From Ligula intestinalis (taxonomy: Eukaryota; Platyhelminthes; Cestoda; Diphyllobothriidea; Diphyllobothriidae): a stretch of 64,000 nt of DNA. The notes below the pieces were generated by a model. It made no database searches. It had not been told where the DNA came from and was given only the letters and a program-made list of their open reading frames with translations. Position numbers and translations under genes: made by a program. Positions 53,116 through 64,000 of the stretch are shown here, in pieces; the stretch's first letter is position 1, and each line of letters starts with the position of its first letter. The stretch spans positions 10,428,396-10,492,395 of the forward strand of contig JAYGXS010000002.1 of assembly GCA_036362985.1 (NCBI GenBank). Reading direction: 5' to 3'.

Positions 53116-53779
53116 CAACCAAAAGGAGGGTAATTAGAGTGGTCATAGGCCATAGGTCATCAAAGCGTCAAGGGGTAAGAAACATCGACCGAAAAAGGGT
53201 GGCGGTGGGGGGCAATTATGGCCCTTCAGACTTCGGAGGGCCATTCTCTACATCAAAGGAATTTCCAAAGCAGTCCCACTACTGTAGCAACCCGCTGAAG
53301 TAGACATAGCCCATCGACCTCGGGCGACAATACGCCGCCGTGTGATGCAACCTAAAGGAGACTGCCTCCTACCGAAACCTCTGCAGTTGGCCACAAGATA
53401 CGTTGCAACGATGGAGATTGTAATTCTGTTGGAGAATCAGCCCGAAAATTACAGATCCACCTTCATGAACACAAACTTATGGCTCTGAGACTAGACCAAA
53501 TCTCACAGCTTGCAGCACACACCGGAGCGACTGGCCGCGACTTCGGTATTTAAGGAGTAACCATTGTAGGCCGAGGAAACTCAAAAGCCAAACTACTGAT
53601 GTGAGGCATGGTACTCAGATGCAAACTACATCACCAGGCATCCAGGCCTCCCCACGGACAACAAAATCTTACGTCATTATGTGCGCAAAGGACGAAACAA
53701 GGCCAAACCGAAAGTAAGAATTGCAAACAAAGAGGACCCCACGACGAACCGACCAAAAGAGGAGGCAGGATCAACAGGG

Positions 53780-54866
53780 CTCTCTACCATGGCCTATTTC
53801 AGGCGCTCTCTCTAAGCCCCGCCAACAGACCTGCAGCGTTCCTCAAGACTCTGTGCTCAGTCCGACGCCCTTCAACATCTACATGCGAGAGCTCTCACTC
53901 CCTCGGGCACCTGCTCAAGTGGAATCGTGCACGGACGATGTTTCGTCCTTCTGCCGACACCTTCACATTGATCCGGCTGCGAGGTCCTCTCGGGGTTCAT
54001 GCTTGATATCTAAAACGTTTTCACCAAACGCGGATCATTCCAAGGAGGTCGCAGGCAAACTGATCCGCTGCACCAAAGTCGTAAAGGCTCTAGCGGGCAA
54101 ATCCTGGGGCTGCGCAAAAGAGACTTTAACGACTAAATTCAAAGTGCTGGCCAAGTGGTATCTCATTTATGCGGCACCAATCTGGTCTCCTAAGATCAGC
54201 TCTTTCATCCACCGCCACCTTTAGTCAGCACTGAACGCTGCCCTCCATACGATCACGGGTTGCTATAAAATGTCGGCTGTCGATCCTATCCATGCAGAGG
54301 CTTCTCTCCTGCCGGTCGCCCCTCACAGCACACTCCTAGGACAGCAGCTCTGTGGACCTGTTCGCAACCCGGCCATCCTAATCACCAACCACGACTTTGG
54401 GCCATCTATTTGAGCTTTCCACAAGGAATCTGTCACCTTTTCTCTTTCGGATCAACCCGTTGATATCTCCACCACCAAGACAGGCTTCCAGCGTCTCTAC
54501 CAGAGAGCCGGTTTCGAAAAAACGAGAGTATCATCCCCCAGCCCTTTTGGGCGGCTATCCAACTCCAAATTTCAGCCTCAGAACGACATCTCCCGAGGGT
54601 TACTCAAGCTCAACTACACAATGGCTACTCAATGGTCCTTCGCCAGTAACAACACCGGCTCGACCTGTCTACACCCGACGGCGGCGTTTCTCTGCATGAA
54701 TATCAGCATCAATTCGCTTGCACTTCCAGGCCAGGTACATAACTCATCCCTGCAGACCGTTGGCTCAAGCCGGTTGAGGTCTCGACATTTCTCCGTCGTT
54801 CAACTACTACCAATTTGGATTCGGCGGGGACTCCTGATCCACCAACGGGCTACAACACACACATAA
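53780..54866 (+). pseudogene. Jockey-like LINE reverse transcriptase, degenerate
   Basis: The frame reads SVPQDSVLSPTPFNIYMREL followed by VESCTDDVS, where GVPQGSVLSPTLFNIY and YADD are typical. KSWGCAKETLTTKFKVL, WYLIYAAPIWSP and NAALHTITGC are the usual thumb and C-terminal blocks. Stops at 54222-54224 and about 54,412 break the frame. The upstream half and the endonuclease are unreadable. This is a different clade from the CR1-like element. Confidence 0.75.
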
Positions 54867-55049
54867 CGTGGGGAAAAGGCATCACACCAATTACTGTTTA
54901 TGATCCCGAAAGAACACCGACTTCACTGAAGGTTAATAAGCGTATATCACCAGAATCTCCCCCTCCCCATCCCACTCTTTTTGGTTTAAGTTTCTTATCT
55001 CTTGACGCCCTGATGATCGCTGATAACTGGTTGGCCAATGGCCACTATA

Positions 55050-55190
55050 ATTAACCTTCTTCTGGAGATTGCTTCTTATTTCTGAAGATGGACTCCGGTA
55101 ATAGTTCGAAAGCTCACAACAATAAACCAATTGATCCGGTGCTCGATAAGTCTTCTTCCATAATCATGCGGATACCTGGAACGCGGACTT
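55050..55190 (+). repeat. PLE-like terminal repeat, right arm, with hammerhead-like core
   Basis: CTGAAGA (55082-55088), one T, the stem GGACT/AGTTC (55090-55094 with 55103-55107) and GAAA (55108-55111) occur in order. It is the inverted mate of 52,985-53,115. Confidence 0.6.
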
Positions 55191-55567
55191 TTTCATTCAG
55201 GTCCAAGAATATCAGCACCTGATCCCGCTCGATTCCGAAGAAGAGGAACCCGTTAAGAACTTCACCGTAAATGATAATAACAGTCGATTTCCGCTTTTTT
55301 GACAGGAATAACTGAGCACGGGGTAGTCGCCAAGCCAAAAGACAGTCAAGCCATGAAATTTACAAGCGGATTTTCTAGTAACGAGGAGATAGTGCTGGAC
55401 ATTATTGAAGTCGAAAAAAGGCTTAAGGAGTGTAGAAATGTAGGAAATTGGACTAAAAGATTTAGGATCAAACTCTGTATATTTTTTCGGCTTATACGTA
55501 CTGGTACTGTATGTTTAACACCAAAATATTGGACTCCATGACGGACATGTTAAAAAGGCGTGCCAAA

Positions 55568-55950
55568 CAGGGTTCAAGACAGAGTCCAGAAGACCGGAGG
55601 AGAAACCCGTTGCAGGTGGCTGGCGCGACCGAGGCCGCCCCTGTGTGTGCCACCACAACCGGCACGGATCCCAGTTGCGTGGGAGTGCCATAAGGGCCAC
55701 ATTAAGAAGGACCCATTGCAAACTTACTGTAAGTCTATCAGTCAGCCAATCCGCATAACACAACGCACACTGGTCTGACCGCGCGGTCCGAATTATTCCA
55801 TCAGTTAGCAACCTTCCAAGCCATTGCTTTTAGGGCACCGTGATAGCTTCAAGTACATCAGATTGTTTATAGGGAAGAAAATGCGCTCAGAAATTGACCC
55901 CACTCTCTTTCCCACTGCCAGCATCGGGCCACAGTCCAAGCCGATCGCAC
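55568..55950 (+). repeat. Dispersed repeat of unknown class, copy 2
   Basis: It is a direct copy of 42,410-42,735, running from TCAAGACA.AGTC.....AGACC.GAG to GGGCCACA and GCCGATC. Confidence 0.65.
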
Positions 55951-56774
55951 ACATCTGCAACCCTAATGTTGGTCATGTTGACGTCAGAAAACTGCAAGCA
56001 TTAACGCCCATCGACCGATGCTGGTTTAGTTTTCGAATAAGTTATAGGTCTCCAGTTTACCGTTACCAGCAGCAATCTTTCAAGTGCTCTATCATCTTTT
56101 TTCGGACAGCCAGGATCTAACGCAAAAGAAACACTGATAATAAATACACACTTGACCAGTCAAGAAGACTGACTAAGAGGTTAATTGCGGCTTTCATGTC
56201 CATTCAAACACCCTCATCGAACAACCTGTTTTTTTTCAGACAGACAAATTTAAACCCACAACACCAGCCCAGCTCTATACCTATGGATAAGTAAGGTGTT
56301 TGAATTCAACTTACTCAAGTCGAATGGGCTCTGCTGCGTGAGAATCTGCATAGAGTCACACGGTTATCTCCGAATGTGTTATTCCGTTTGTGGTCCCAAA
56401 GGAGTTATATCCCCAATGGTACCTCTCATTCAAACCGAAACTCACACGGCCCATCAAACATATTTTAACGCATACACATGCTAAATTTATAAGATTTCAG
56501 TCCTGTTGTTACTCGTCTAAGATGAAACAGGCGTAAATGGTTGAGCACTCACAACTCCATTAGACAGTGCTTAATGCAGCCCGAAAGATCTACTTATTTA
56601 ACTTTCAACGGCCCTTATGTTTAACTATTAGACTTTGTCGTCAGCAGTTTTTTCATAACTGATCATGGGCAAACTACTGGCAACAATATGGCCTAAGATA
56701 CACAATCAAGAGTAAAACACCGGCGACCGTTTGTGTTGCTCAGTGAGCTGACGGAGACTTAGAGGTTTCAAAAG
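55951..56774. other. Unassigned region
   Basis: Nothing is recognised before the solo LTR. Confidence 0.4.
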
Positions 56775-56779
56775 GTATG

Positions 56780-57455
56780 TGTTATTTCCGGCTGAACAAA
56801 TTTGGAATTCTCCACGTCCCTTCTCTATCGAAACTCCCGTCCCACCTAAAATGATTCTTTACCTCTTAAGAAGGCTGTCCCCTTCCTCTTTCGAATGCTG
56901 GACGCCCTCCCTTACTGCACATGACTGAATACCCCCTCCCCCACGGGTTTCGGCCCCCATTTTCCCATTTCCCATTTTCAAATAGAGATCAAACCCCGTG
57001 AAATAATTTTGTGTTGGAGAGCCAGTTGTCCGTTCTCCCCTTCTTGACCCGGTTAATCCGAGAACAATTTTTCCACCACCCCCCGCAGGCCCCTTCGGCA
57101 CCTCCTGCCTCCGTTCACGAACTCTCTCCCCATTTCACATCAATCCTGTCCCGTGGAATCATATAAAATTGGAACTACCCCATTCTCCCACTAACACACC
57201 GAAGCTTTCCCAAGACTATTGTCGTCCTGCGTGGCGTCATTGATGAATTTTTGTCATTCCCTTGTATACAGTCAGGCGATTTGGCTGACTCCCTTCGCTC
57301 TTGACTTGGTGTGTCCATTGTTGAGGTTTGTTCACAATATTTTCCTTTACTATTTTTGCTTAATAGTACCGTTCTACCTTGACAGTTGTTATCCTTGGGT
57401 TTGACGTACGCGTGACTGCTCGATACAGAGTCTGAGACGTCAAGAGGACGAAACA
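56780..57455 (+). mobile_element. Solo LTR (676 bp) with 5-bp target duplication
   Basis: It starts TGTTATTTCC and ends GACGAAACA (TGTT...AACA). GTATG lies on both sides (56775-56779 and 57456-57460). A TATA motif (CATATAAAA) sits near 57,160. No internal retrotransposon genes remain, which fits LTR-LTR recombination. Partial copies lie at 27,690-28,125 and 33,449-33,682. Confidence 0.9.
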
Positions 57456-57796
57456 GTATGCCATCACCAAGAGAGGAGCATACTTCATGCATATCTACGC
57501 CTTTTCAGAAAGTGAGAAAAATAAACGATATGGGAAACTTAAATGGCCCATTAAAGGTTTTGAAAGAAAATTACTACTGAATACTAAACAGTCAGCCTTA
57601 TGCAGATTATCTAAACGGACATGTACGCAAGGCGTTAGCCGTTTTTTACGGACCGCTCAATCGTGGTTTTACACTCGAAGGCTCCTTGCACTCCAGTTTT
57701 TGCTACATTGTGATGTTCTACCAGCGTCAATGTCAGGGCCCTTTTTCTCTTCCATTGGTGTGTGCCATCCCACATCAGGCAATCGATCGACTAGGC

Positions 57797-60484
57797 CAGG
57801 GGTCGGCAACCCATGGCTCGCGAGCCATATATGGCTCTCTTGATGATCGCGTATGGCTCTTTCAGAAACTTCAGATTTTATTATTTTGGTTACACTTTAG
57901 GGGTCTAAGTAGTGGGTTGTGCTTGGATCACTACAATCATCAGGCCAAATCCCAGGTTAGAAGTTAAAATACACAAGTCAACAGAAGGAGGGGCTTTTTG
58001 TGTACAGAACTCCCAGTTGCTGTCCCAGGTGGCAGTAGCCACTGGCGAAGCCAGGACTAGTGTTGATTGCGTCCAGCCAGACCTGAGAGAGCTTGAGACA
58101 TTGGTGACAGCTGATTCAGTAGGATTGCGGAGCAGGTTCAATTGTTCTGTTATTCGTGTCTTGCAATTGCCCAAGGGGATGTCGCCTACAGAGGCCGAGG
58201 GGTGGACTATTTAAATGGCCCTTAGGTATTTGGACGTGCATGTATGCTTGAGTGTGTGTGCGTGACTGAATAAACTACGGTCGCCAGGGCGGCGGTCTCG
58301 GGGCCGCTAGAAAAGTGAAGGAAAATGGACGCTCGCGCAGCTGTTACCGGCTTCCCAGACGCAGCTGCCATGTCAAGCCTCCGGGACGGGGGTGTCAGTG
58401 CAAGAGAGCATTGGAACAGTTGGTTGTGGCAACGCATGACTTTGAGACAGTGCGTCTTGGAGAACGAAGGGGGGAGGGCACGCATTGTAGTCGGCCACCT
58501 CCAATGACGTGCCGCCACAAGCTCGCTGAATAACAGACGCTCTACTAAAGTACGACAGCCCGTAGACTTGACCTCAGCTTGGTCAAGGTCATGCTGGCAG
58601 ACAAGGCGATCTTACGCGCATAGACTAGCCGGCTTTGTTACATATAGTGCCTCGTGGTCATGTTCCCCAGACGGAGCAAACAGTCTATTCGCGAACACTT
58701 GCTTTGTGGACTGATACATTGGTCCTAACATCTGACTGCTTTCTTTCATTAGACGGATCGCACATCTTTGAACACTACATTCGCTCTCGTTTGCCCAAAG
58801 TTAACCTCTGCAACAGAGAGTATGGCGAAACGAAAAAGCGATGAAGAGTATCGTACATTTCAGGGCGAATGGGCCGAAGAATTCGCCTTTGTGCAGAAAG
58901 CAGATTATGCGGTATATCTCATTTGCAATGACAAGATTACATCGATGAAACGGTCGAATGTAAAGCGCAACTTCAACACACGCCATAATACGTTTGCATC
59001 AAAATACCCTGCGGGAGATAGCCGAAAGAAAGCATACCAAGAGCTAATGAGCAGGATTCAAACCAGCCAGGAGCAACTCCACGTATGGACCTAGCAAGGT
59101 GACTATAACTCCGCGAGCTTTGCTGGATCTTTATCGATAGGTAGGAATGGAAAACCATTTACAGATGGCGACTTTTCTAAGACGTTCATGTTGGATAAAT
59201 CCGATAAACTTTTTGATGATCTTCCGAACAAAGACAAGATAATTAAACGGATACAAGACGTGCCTTTTTCGGCAAAAACTGTTCATGAGCGTCCCATCCT
59301 GATGGCAACCCACGTGGAGGAAACGCAAGTGAAAGACATAATTGCAGCGCCGTTCTTTTCCCTGGCTTTGGATGAGTCAACAGACGTAAGCCATTTGGCG
59401 CAGTTCAGTGTGATTGCAGGATATGCTACTGGGGATACACTGCACGAACAAAGTCTTGCGGCTCTGCCAATAAAGGGGCCCGCAAGAGATGAGGATATAT
59501 TCAAGTCTTTCATGGATTTCGCTCAAGAAAAAACTACCTATGGATGAACTTACCTCAGTGTGTACCGATGGTGCTCCGTGTATGGTGGGGAAGAACAAAG
59601 GATTTGTGGCGCTTCTCTGTGAACATGAAAGTAGACCCATCCTACGTTTCCATTGTATTCTACACCAGGAAGCTCTTTGTGCTCAGATATGCGATGGGCA
59701 GCTTGGCGAAGTGATGTCGCTGGTCATCCGCGTGATTAAGTTTATTGTTGCTCGAGCCTCAAATGATCGACAGTTTAAAACACTGCTGGATGAAGTTGAA
59801 AATAACTATTATGGTCTGATTTTGCACGGCAAGGTACGTTGGTTGTCAAACAGGAAGGTGCTTAGCCGTTTTGCAGCTTGTCTGAATTAAATCCGGACGT
59901 TTCTTGAAATGAAGGGCATTGAGCATCTTGAGCTAGCCAAAACTGAGTGGCTCTTCATGTTTTACTATCTCGTGCATATGACCGAACATCTGAGCCAACT
60001 TAACGTTAAATTGCAAGGCTTTTGAAAACAAGCTTGAACTTTTTATCATGCATCTTGAAACAGATCGATTACTGCATTTTGAAAATTTAAGACAATATAA
60101 TGATGCATGCACAGTGAGTGAGTCCACTCAAAGCTGTGAGGTGTAAACAGGCAGCTAGCGCTTGAACGCGAGTATGTCAGTGTAATTGTGCCAACCTGGA
60201 TTATGCACTGAGACGCCTAAAAGGTGGGGCGAGCAGACGCATTACTGTTAACTCAATTCTTGGCTGAAGGCAGCTGTTTTACCGCCTGCCGAAGCCGGGC
60301 TTTTCCGCTAGTGAATATTATAAAAACATTATTCAAAAGAATAAATTCAGAGGCTTATTATATTAGCATTTAATATAATTTCATTTTAACATATAATATA
60401 TGGCCCATTCTGAAATATATTTTCAAAATTTGATTGTTTGGCTTGATGCTGGCGGTGAGGAGAGAGGGGAGGTCGACGACCCTG
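57797..60484 (+). mobile_element. hAT DNA transposon, decayed
   Basis: The left end CAGGGGTCGGCAACCCATGG followed by CTCGCGAGCC is a classic hAT terminal repeat. The right end GGTCGACGACCCTG is a plausible decayed mate. A matching 8-bp target duplication is not visible. The 57.86-58.75 kb part before the transposase has no recognised domain and may be leader or an insertion. Confidence 0.75.
58822..60145 (+). pseudogene. hAT transposase (BED finger / ZBED-like), frameshifted
   Basis: The start MAKRKSDEEYRTFQGEW and YLICNDKI ... NFNTRHNTF fit a BED-type zinc finger with one Cys replaced. A TAG at 59092-59094 interrupts HVWT and QGDYNSAS in the same frame. The catalytic region has FFSLALDESTDVSHLAQFSV and a frameshift near an A6 run at about 59,528. 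The other frame then gives LTSVCTDGAPCMVGKNKGF, FHCILHQEALCAQ and KVRWLSNRKVLSRF. A TAA at 59888-59890 is followed in frame by MKGIEHLELAKTEWLF and MHLETDRLLHFENLR. The C-terminal dimerisation block is missing. The closest type is the ZBED5/GTF2IRD2-like hAT group. Confidence 0.85.
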
Positions 60485-62100
60485 TGCATTGCTTAGTTTA
60501 CTCAGCCTGATGTGCTTGAAGGCAGCATGGTGTGCTAAAAACCGTGGCTTGGAGGGCGGCCGACTGACTGGACAACGCAGACCGCGCAGTCAGTCCAGTG
60601 TGTGCCTTGTTGTGTGGAGTGGCCGACTGGCGGACTGGGAGTCAGGCTGCATGGCTAATTCTTTTTGTGGCTATTGGGGCACTCAAGTATGGGGGATCCT
60701 AACCAGATGCTGTTGTGGCGCGCATTTAAGGAGCGGCCATTCCTGCGCGGTTGGCGCGCACAGAGTCGGCCTCGGCTGCACCAATCACCTGCACTGTTCT
60801 CCCATCTCCGGTCTTCTTTGCTTTTGTCTTGACACCGGGTGGAGGTGGTGGAGGAGGTGGGAAAGAGGTAGATGCGACGTGAGTCTACTTTCACTATAAT
60901 CTAGCGCAAGTCATTGTGTTTTTTATCAGCTTGTTGAGGCTCATGGAGGACATCGTCCAAAACAACGTTCAAACTGACATCTGACGACGTTACGATTTGA
61001 AACCGAATATGCAACCAGGCTTTAGTCGACGGAGGGCACAGTCAAACTTTTAAATGGACTGACCGATAGGTTGTCTCCTTGAATTCGGAGATCTCACGAT
61101 CTCTCGTAAACAACCTCCTTTGAAGGAATGAGAAGAAAAAATAATAGCCTTTAGGCCGCGCATACTTGGACGACGCAGTTTTGTAATATAATTGGTTCAG
61201 CCACCCTTCAATTGTTCTTCTAGCTAGTCTACCCTAACTTTAGGGTTAATTTTAATGATATTTCACAGGTCTCTCTGACCTCACAAAACATGACGGTTTT
61301 TCATCACATTATCAAAACGTCTTGGTTCTTCAGTCATACGTAGGTACGAACTTATAATGTGCATGGTTTTAATGATTACTTGCCTTTCTTCATTATAAAG
61401 TCAATGACACTATGACAATGACACCTATTAATGTAAGATCCACGAAAAGCGGACAATGTCAATACCTGCAGCCATATGGGGCAAAGTCTCTCTTCGAAAC
61501 AAACACCAAAAGGAAGTTATTATGCTATCAAAACACTGATTAAAAGGTTAATTTTTGGTGTCCCAGTTTTAGTAAGGAAGGTCTCCAGGTGATGACCAGC
61601 GTTTTCACTCGATCAAAATTAAACAATGGTTTGGTGGAGTGGACTCAATGAATAGTAGTTCGTAAAAAAGGTATGGGAACGATTAACAATTGGGTAACAA
61701 CCTGATGTTAAGCTAAAGCAAAGGATTATGTGGGCCCAAACTGAATACGGCGCAGTTTGAGGGGAAAACGTGCACATACCAAAGAAGCATCTGTAGCGCA
61801 CCAGCAGCTTTCTGATTATAGTCCAACAGGTTGTTTTAACGATACCTTAAAGACATGGCAGTCCACAACAGACTCCTGATGCTCGTGATGGGTTTCTGTG
61901 TTTTCGTAAACTTGTCGGCAGACTCGGCAAAAGCAAGGGCTTGCCATAGGCGCACCTCCGGCATTTCGTTGGTGTTCTCATTACCTCTGCAGTCCCCTCC
62001 CCGTATGACCATTAGGATACGACAAATAACCACGAGGTGCTCCCCTGTCTTGGCCAACAGCAACAGTAGGCCTGCCCTATGTCACATATACTTTCCTCCC
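60485..62100. other. Unassigned region
   Basis: It is GC-rich to about 60,900 with a (GGT/GGA)-rich tract near 60,838-60,870, then AT-rich. No gene was recognised. Confidence 0.4.
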
Positions 62101-62109
62101 CAGAACGAA

Positions 62110-62490
62110 ATTTTGTTCCTTAAAATCCTTCAGATGACATTCAAAATTCTAGAATTTCCGGACATCGAAGGAGTTTTTTTTCACTGTCTGCTCTATTCGC
62201 TCAGCATCAACTTCTGGCTTGTGTTAATTCATATTGCCAATAAGCCAAAGCAAAAAGTAATACCTACACATGGTGTATACTACTTGAAACATGTGAGTAG
62301 CCGTGTATGTTTAATTTTTCTGACTTTGCAGCGTCTGCTCGCTGTTCGTCTGTAATTATGTAAACGACATCTTGTGATATTGTCTGCTGTACCACTGCAT
62401 TTATTAGCTGCTGTATTACCAACAGAGAACTCAAGAGCGTATGCCTTAATATTCCTTAATAAACCTGACCTGATCTGACCTGAACTAAAG
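62110..62490 (+). mobile_element. CR1-like LINE 3' UTR fragment
   Basis: It matches the 3' UTR of the 28.9-33.4 kb LINE around 33,170-33,440 (GGAGTTTTTTCACTGTCTGC). It ends in AATAAACCTGACCTGATCTG and a further CTGAC-type unit. No coding part remains. Confidence 0.75.
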
Positions 62491-62697
62491 CCTCCAGTAA
62501 GAATACGAGATCAACCGATGAGGCCTTGGTAACTCTATATTTAGCCATAGACCGTATTATTTTGAAGCCTTACTAGTCCACACCTGTCAAATTTCCTTTT
62601 ATATACCTGGAATACTTGTGGGGAAAATTAGGCCCACAAAAATGTAAGTTATGCTGAAAGTACAAATATTCGCTGTAGTAGTCCACAATATAATTCA

Positions 62698-63150
62698 GTT
62701 CAGTTCATTTTATTGAGGGAAAGATAGGCGAACGCCTTTGAACTCCTTGTTGGTAGCAAGATGATAGGGAATAAATGGATACAAAGAAAATTTAAAATTT
62801 ACGTCAATTACATGTTCCGGGAAGACACCAGAGTCAAATCTTAGCATAATATGACAGGCAAAATATGACTAGTCGCAAATCACGCGTAGTATAATTTGAT
62901 GCAGTGTATGTGTTAAACCGTGTAGTTCATTGTAATGTGATGCAGTAGTTTTTACGTGATTTGCATTTGTGCTTGATGCATGTCCAGTCTACTCTTAAAT
63001 GAATTAACACAAGTGGAGAGGACAACCTCTTCAGGAAGGGCGTTCCACGCTAAAACTACTCTGTTGGTAAAGAAAAATTTTCATCCGTCGATTCTTGCGT
63101 TGCCGGGACGTAGTTTAAGGGGATGACCGCGCAAAGTTGGCGTTTTAGCC
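62698..63150 (-). mobile_element. CR1-like LINE, 5'-truncated
   Basis: On the - strand the C-terminal coding pieces LRGHPLKLRPGNARIDG and NRVVLAWNALPEEVVLSTCV, then NSFKSRLD, run into a 3' UTR with GGAGTTCAAAGGCGTTCGCC. The tail is AATAAAATGAACTGAACTGAA. It is the same family as the 28.9-kb LINE but ends in a different tail unit. Confidence 0.85.
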
Positions 63151-63188
63151 TGGGCAAAGAAATAACCAGGAACGAAACAACAATCCAG

Positions 63189-63987
63189 GTTGTGAAGTCA
63201 ATTTAGCAAACATATTTTTTCAGCAAATCATCATCAGGCCAGAACATTTGCAGGGTAATTAAAACTATACATATTGACAGGGACGATTAGGAGGAAAAGA
63301 CCGACTCTCGTTGAAGGCCACATCCATGTGTATTTACTCTTTCACTTGCTCGTGTGGAGCAAGATACATAGGCCGAACAACGAGGCACCTGGAAAAGAGA
63401 GTACGTGAGCATATACCGGCCTGGTTAAGTAAAGGTGAAACTAGATCGATCTCGAGTTCTATTGTTGCACATCTTGTCGATACAAATCATCGAGTCGATA
63501 CTGACGAAGCCTTTCAGGTTGTTTACCGGACACCAGCCAAATTTTCCAAGGGCCTACGCCAATGGGTGGTTGAAACAGCCGACGCAGTGGCTCTATGGCT
63601 AGAGAATCCTGTGCTGTGTTGTCAGAAGAAGCTGACAGAAGCCCTTGCACTTCCGTGGCCGACCCCGACGCCAGGTGTGATCGCACTTTGCTCCCACGCC
63701 CCAGTGACAGTCGTTCGCTGCGCGCAGATAGCAGCAATTATTCCCCTATGTATCTGCCTTCTGATCAATCCCCAAAACCTAACCCAATAACCCCCTACCC
63801 TTCCCCCTCCCCTGACGCACGAACCTCTACACGCCGACCTCGCCATGCGGGCGACGCGTAAGCGATGAGTTGTAATTAGACTGCACTATTTAACCCTGTC
63901 CATATATATAGTTTTAATTACCCTGCAAATGTTCTGGCCTGATGATGATTTGCTGAAAATATATGTTCGCAAAATTGACTTCTCAAC
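63189..63987 (+). mobile_element. 5'-truncated PLE with 94-bp inverted terminal repeats
   Basis: The left arm 63189-63282 and right arm 63894-63987 are close inverted copies, sharing AATTAAAACTATA and GCAAATCATCATCAGGCCAG in opposite directions. The coding sequence starts directly at the left-arm junction. Confidence 0.88.
63283..63790 (+). CDS. PLE GIY-YIG endonuclease domain, intact but truncated element
   Basis: The open frame runs from the junction (RLGGKDRLSLKATS) through YSFTCSCGARYIGRTTRHLE, KRVREHIPAWLSKGETR, SIVAHLVDTNHRVDTDEAF and VALWLENPVLC to a stop after NLTQ. The GIY-YIG core YIGRT is intact, unlike YIDRT in the copy at 2.3 kb. GIY-YIG nucleases of PLEs are thought to cut target DNA for priming. 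The RT is absent, so the element cannot act alone. Confidence 0.88.
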
Positions 63988-64000
63988 TTAAGAATTAGAA

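Noticed and set aside
57789..60492. 8-bp target duplication for the hAT element
   Set aside because: The flanks GACTAGGC and TGCATTGC do not match.
61855..62355. 166-codon + open frame with a hydrophobic start
   Set aside because: Its second half runs through LINE 3' UTR sequence shared with 33.17-33.4 kb, so it is very unlikely to be a gene.
1..64000. CRISPR arrays, operons or bacterial genes
   Set aside because: The introns, LINEs, PLEs and SINEs show a eukaryotic genome, and no regularly spaced repeat array exists.

Overview
The window looks like intron-rich, repeat-laden animal DNA, most likely from a flatworm. The reasons are several Penelope-like elements (PLEs) with RT and GIY-YIG domains, CR1-like LINE copies, a Tc1-type transposase with what reads as a 44-bp intron, and two host genes split into small phase-matched exons over many kilobases. 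The species cannot be fixed from sequence alone.

Two host genes can be assembled by hand from splice sites and reading frames. On the + strand (2,920-12,257) seven exons join to a 361-residue secreted-type protein with two fasciclin (FAS1) domains. On the - strand (about 45,743 down to 18,393) six exons with matching phases encode three immunoglobulin domains of the lachesin/IgLON/DIP type. Its signal-peptide exon and C-terminal exon(s) were not found. The two genes point towards each other, and no mobile element was seen inside their exons.

Most of the rest is mobile DNA. PLE remains lie at 0.95-2.75, 20.4-23.2, 38.2-38.7, 51.7-52.9 and 63.2-64.0 kb. A nearly full CR1-like LINE (28.9-33.45 kb) sits inside a 13.9-kb intron of the Ig gene, and 3' ends of related LINEs lie at 40.0-40.65, 62.1-62.5 and 62.7-63.1 kb. 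A degenerate Jockey-like LINE lies at 53.8-54.8 kb. A Tc1/mariner transposase gene (39.4-41.1 kb) is split by a LINE tail. A hAT element with a BED-finger-type transposase spans 57.8-60.5 kb. A solo LTR with a perfect 5-bp target duplication lies at 56,780-57,455, with two partial copies elsewhere. Several nonautonomous families are present: two ~1-kb near-perfectly folded TA-flanked elements, a second foldback pair, a pogo-like pair, a mariner-like deletion derivative and a dimeric tRNA-like SINE.

The most interesting structure is the PLE terminal repeats. Two PLE copies are flanked by inverted terminal repeats (pLTRs). At least five loci carry a CTGANGA ... GAAA core like that of hammerhead ribozymes. 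In the three best cases this core encloses a hairpin that is preceded by one extra nucleotide. No CRISPR, rRNA or convincing functional tRNA was seen.
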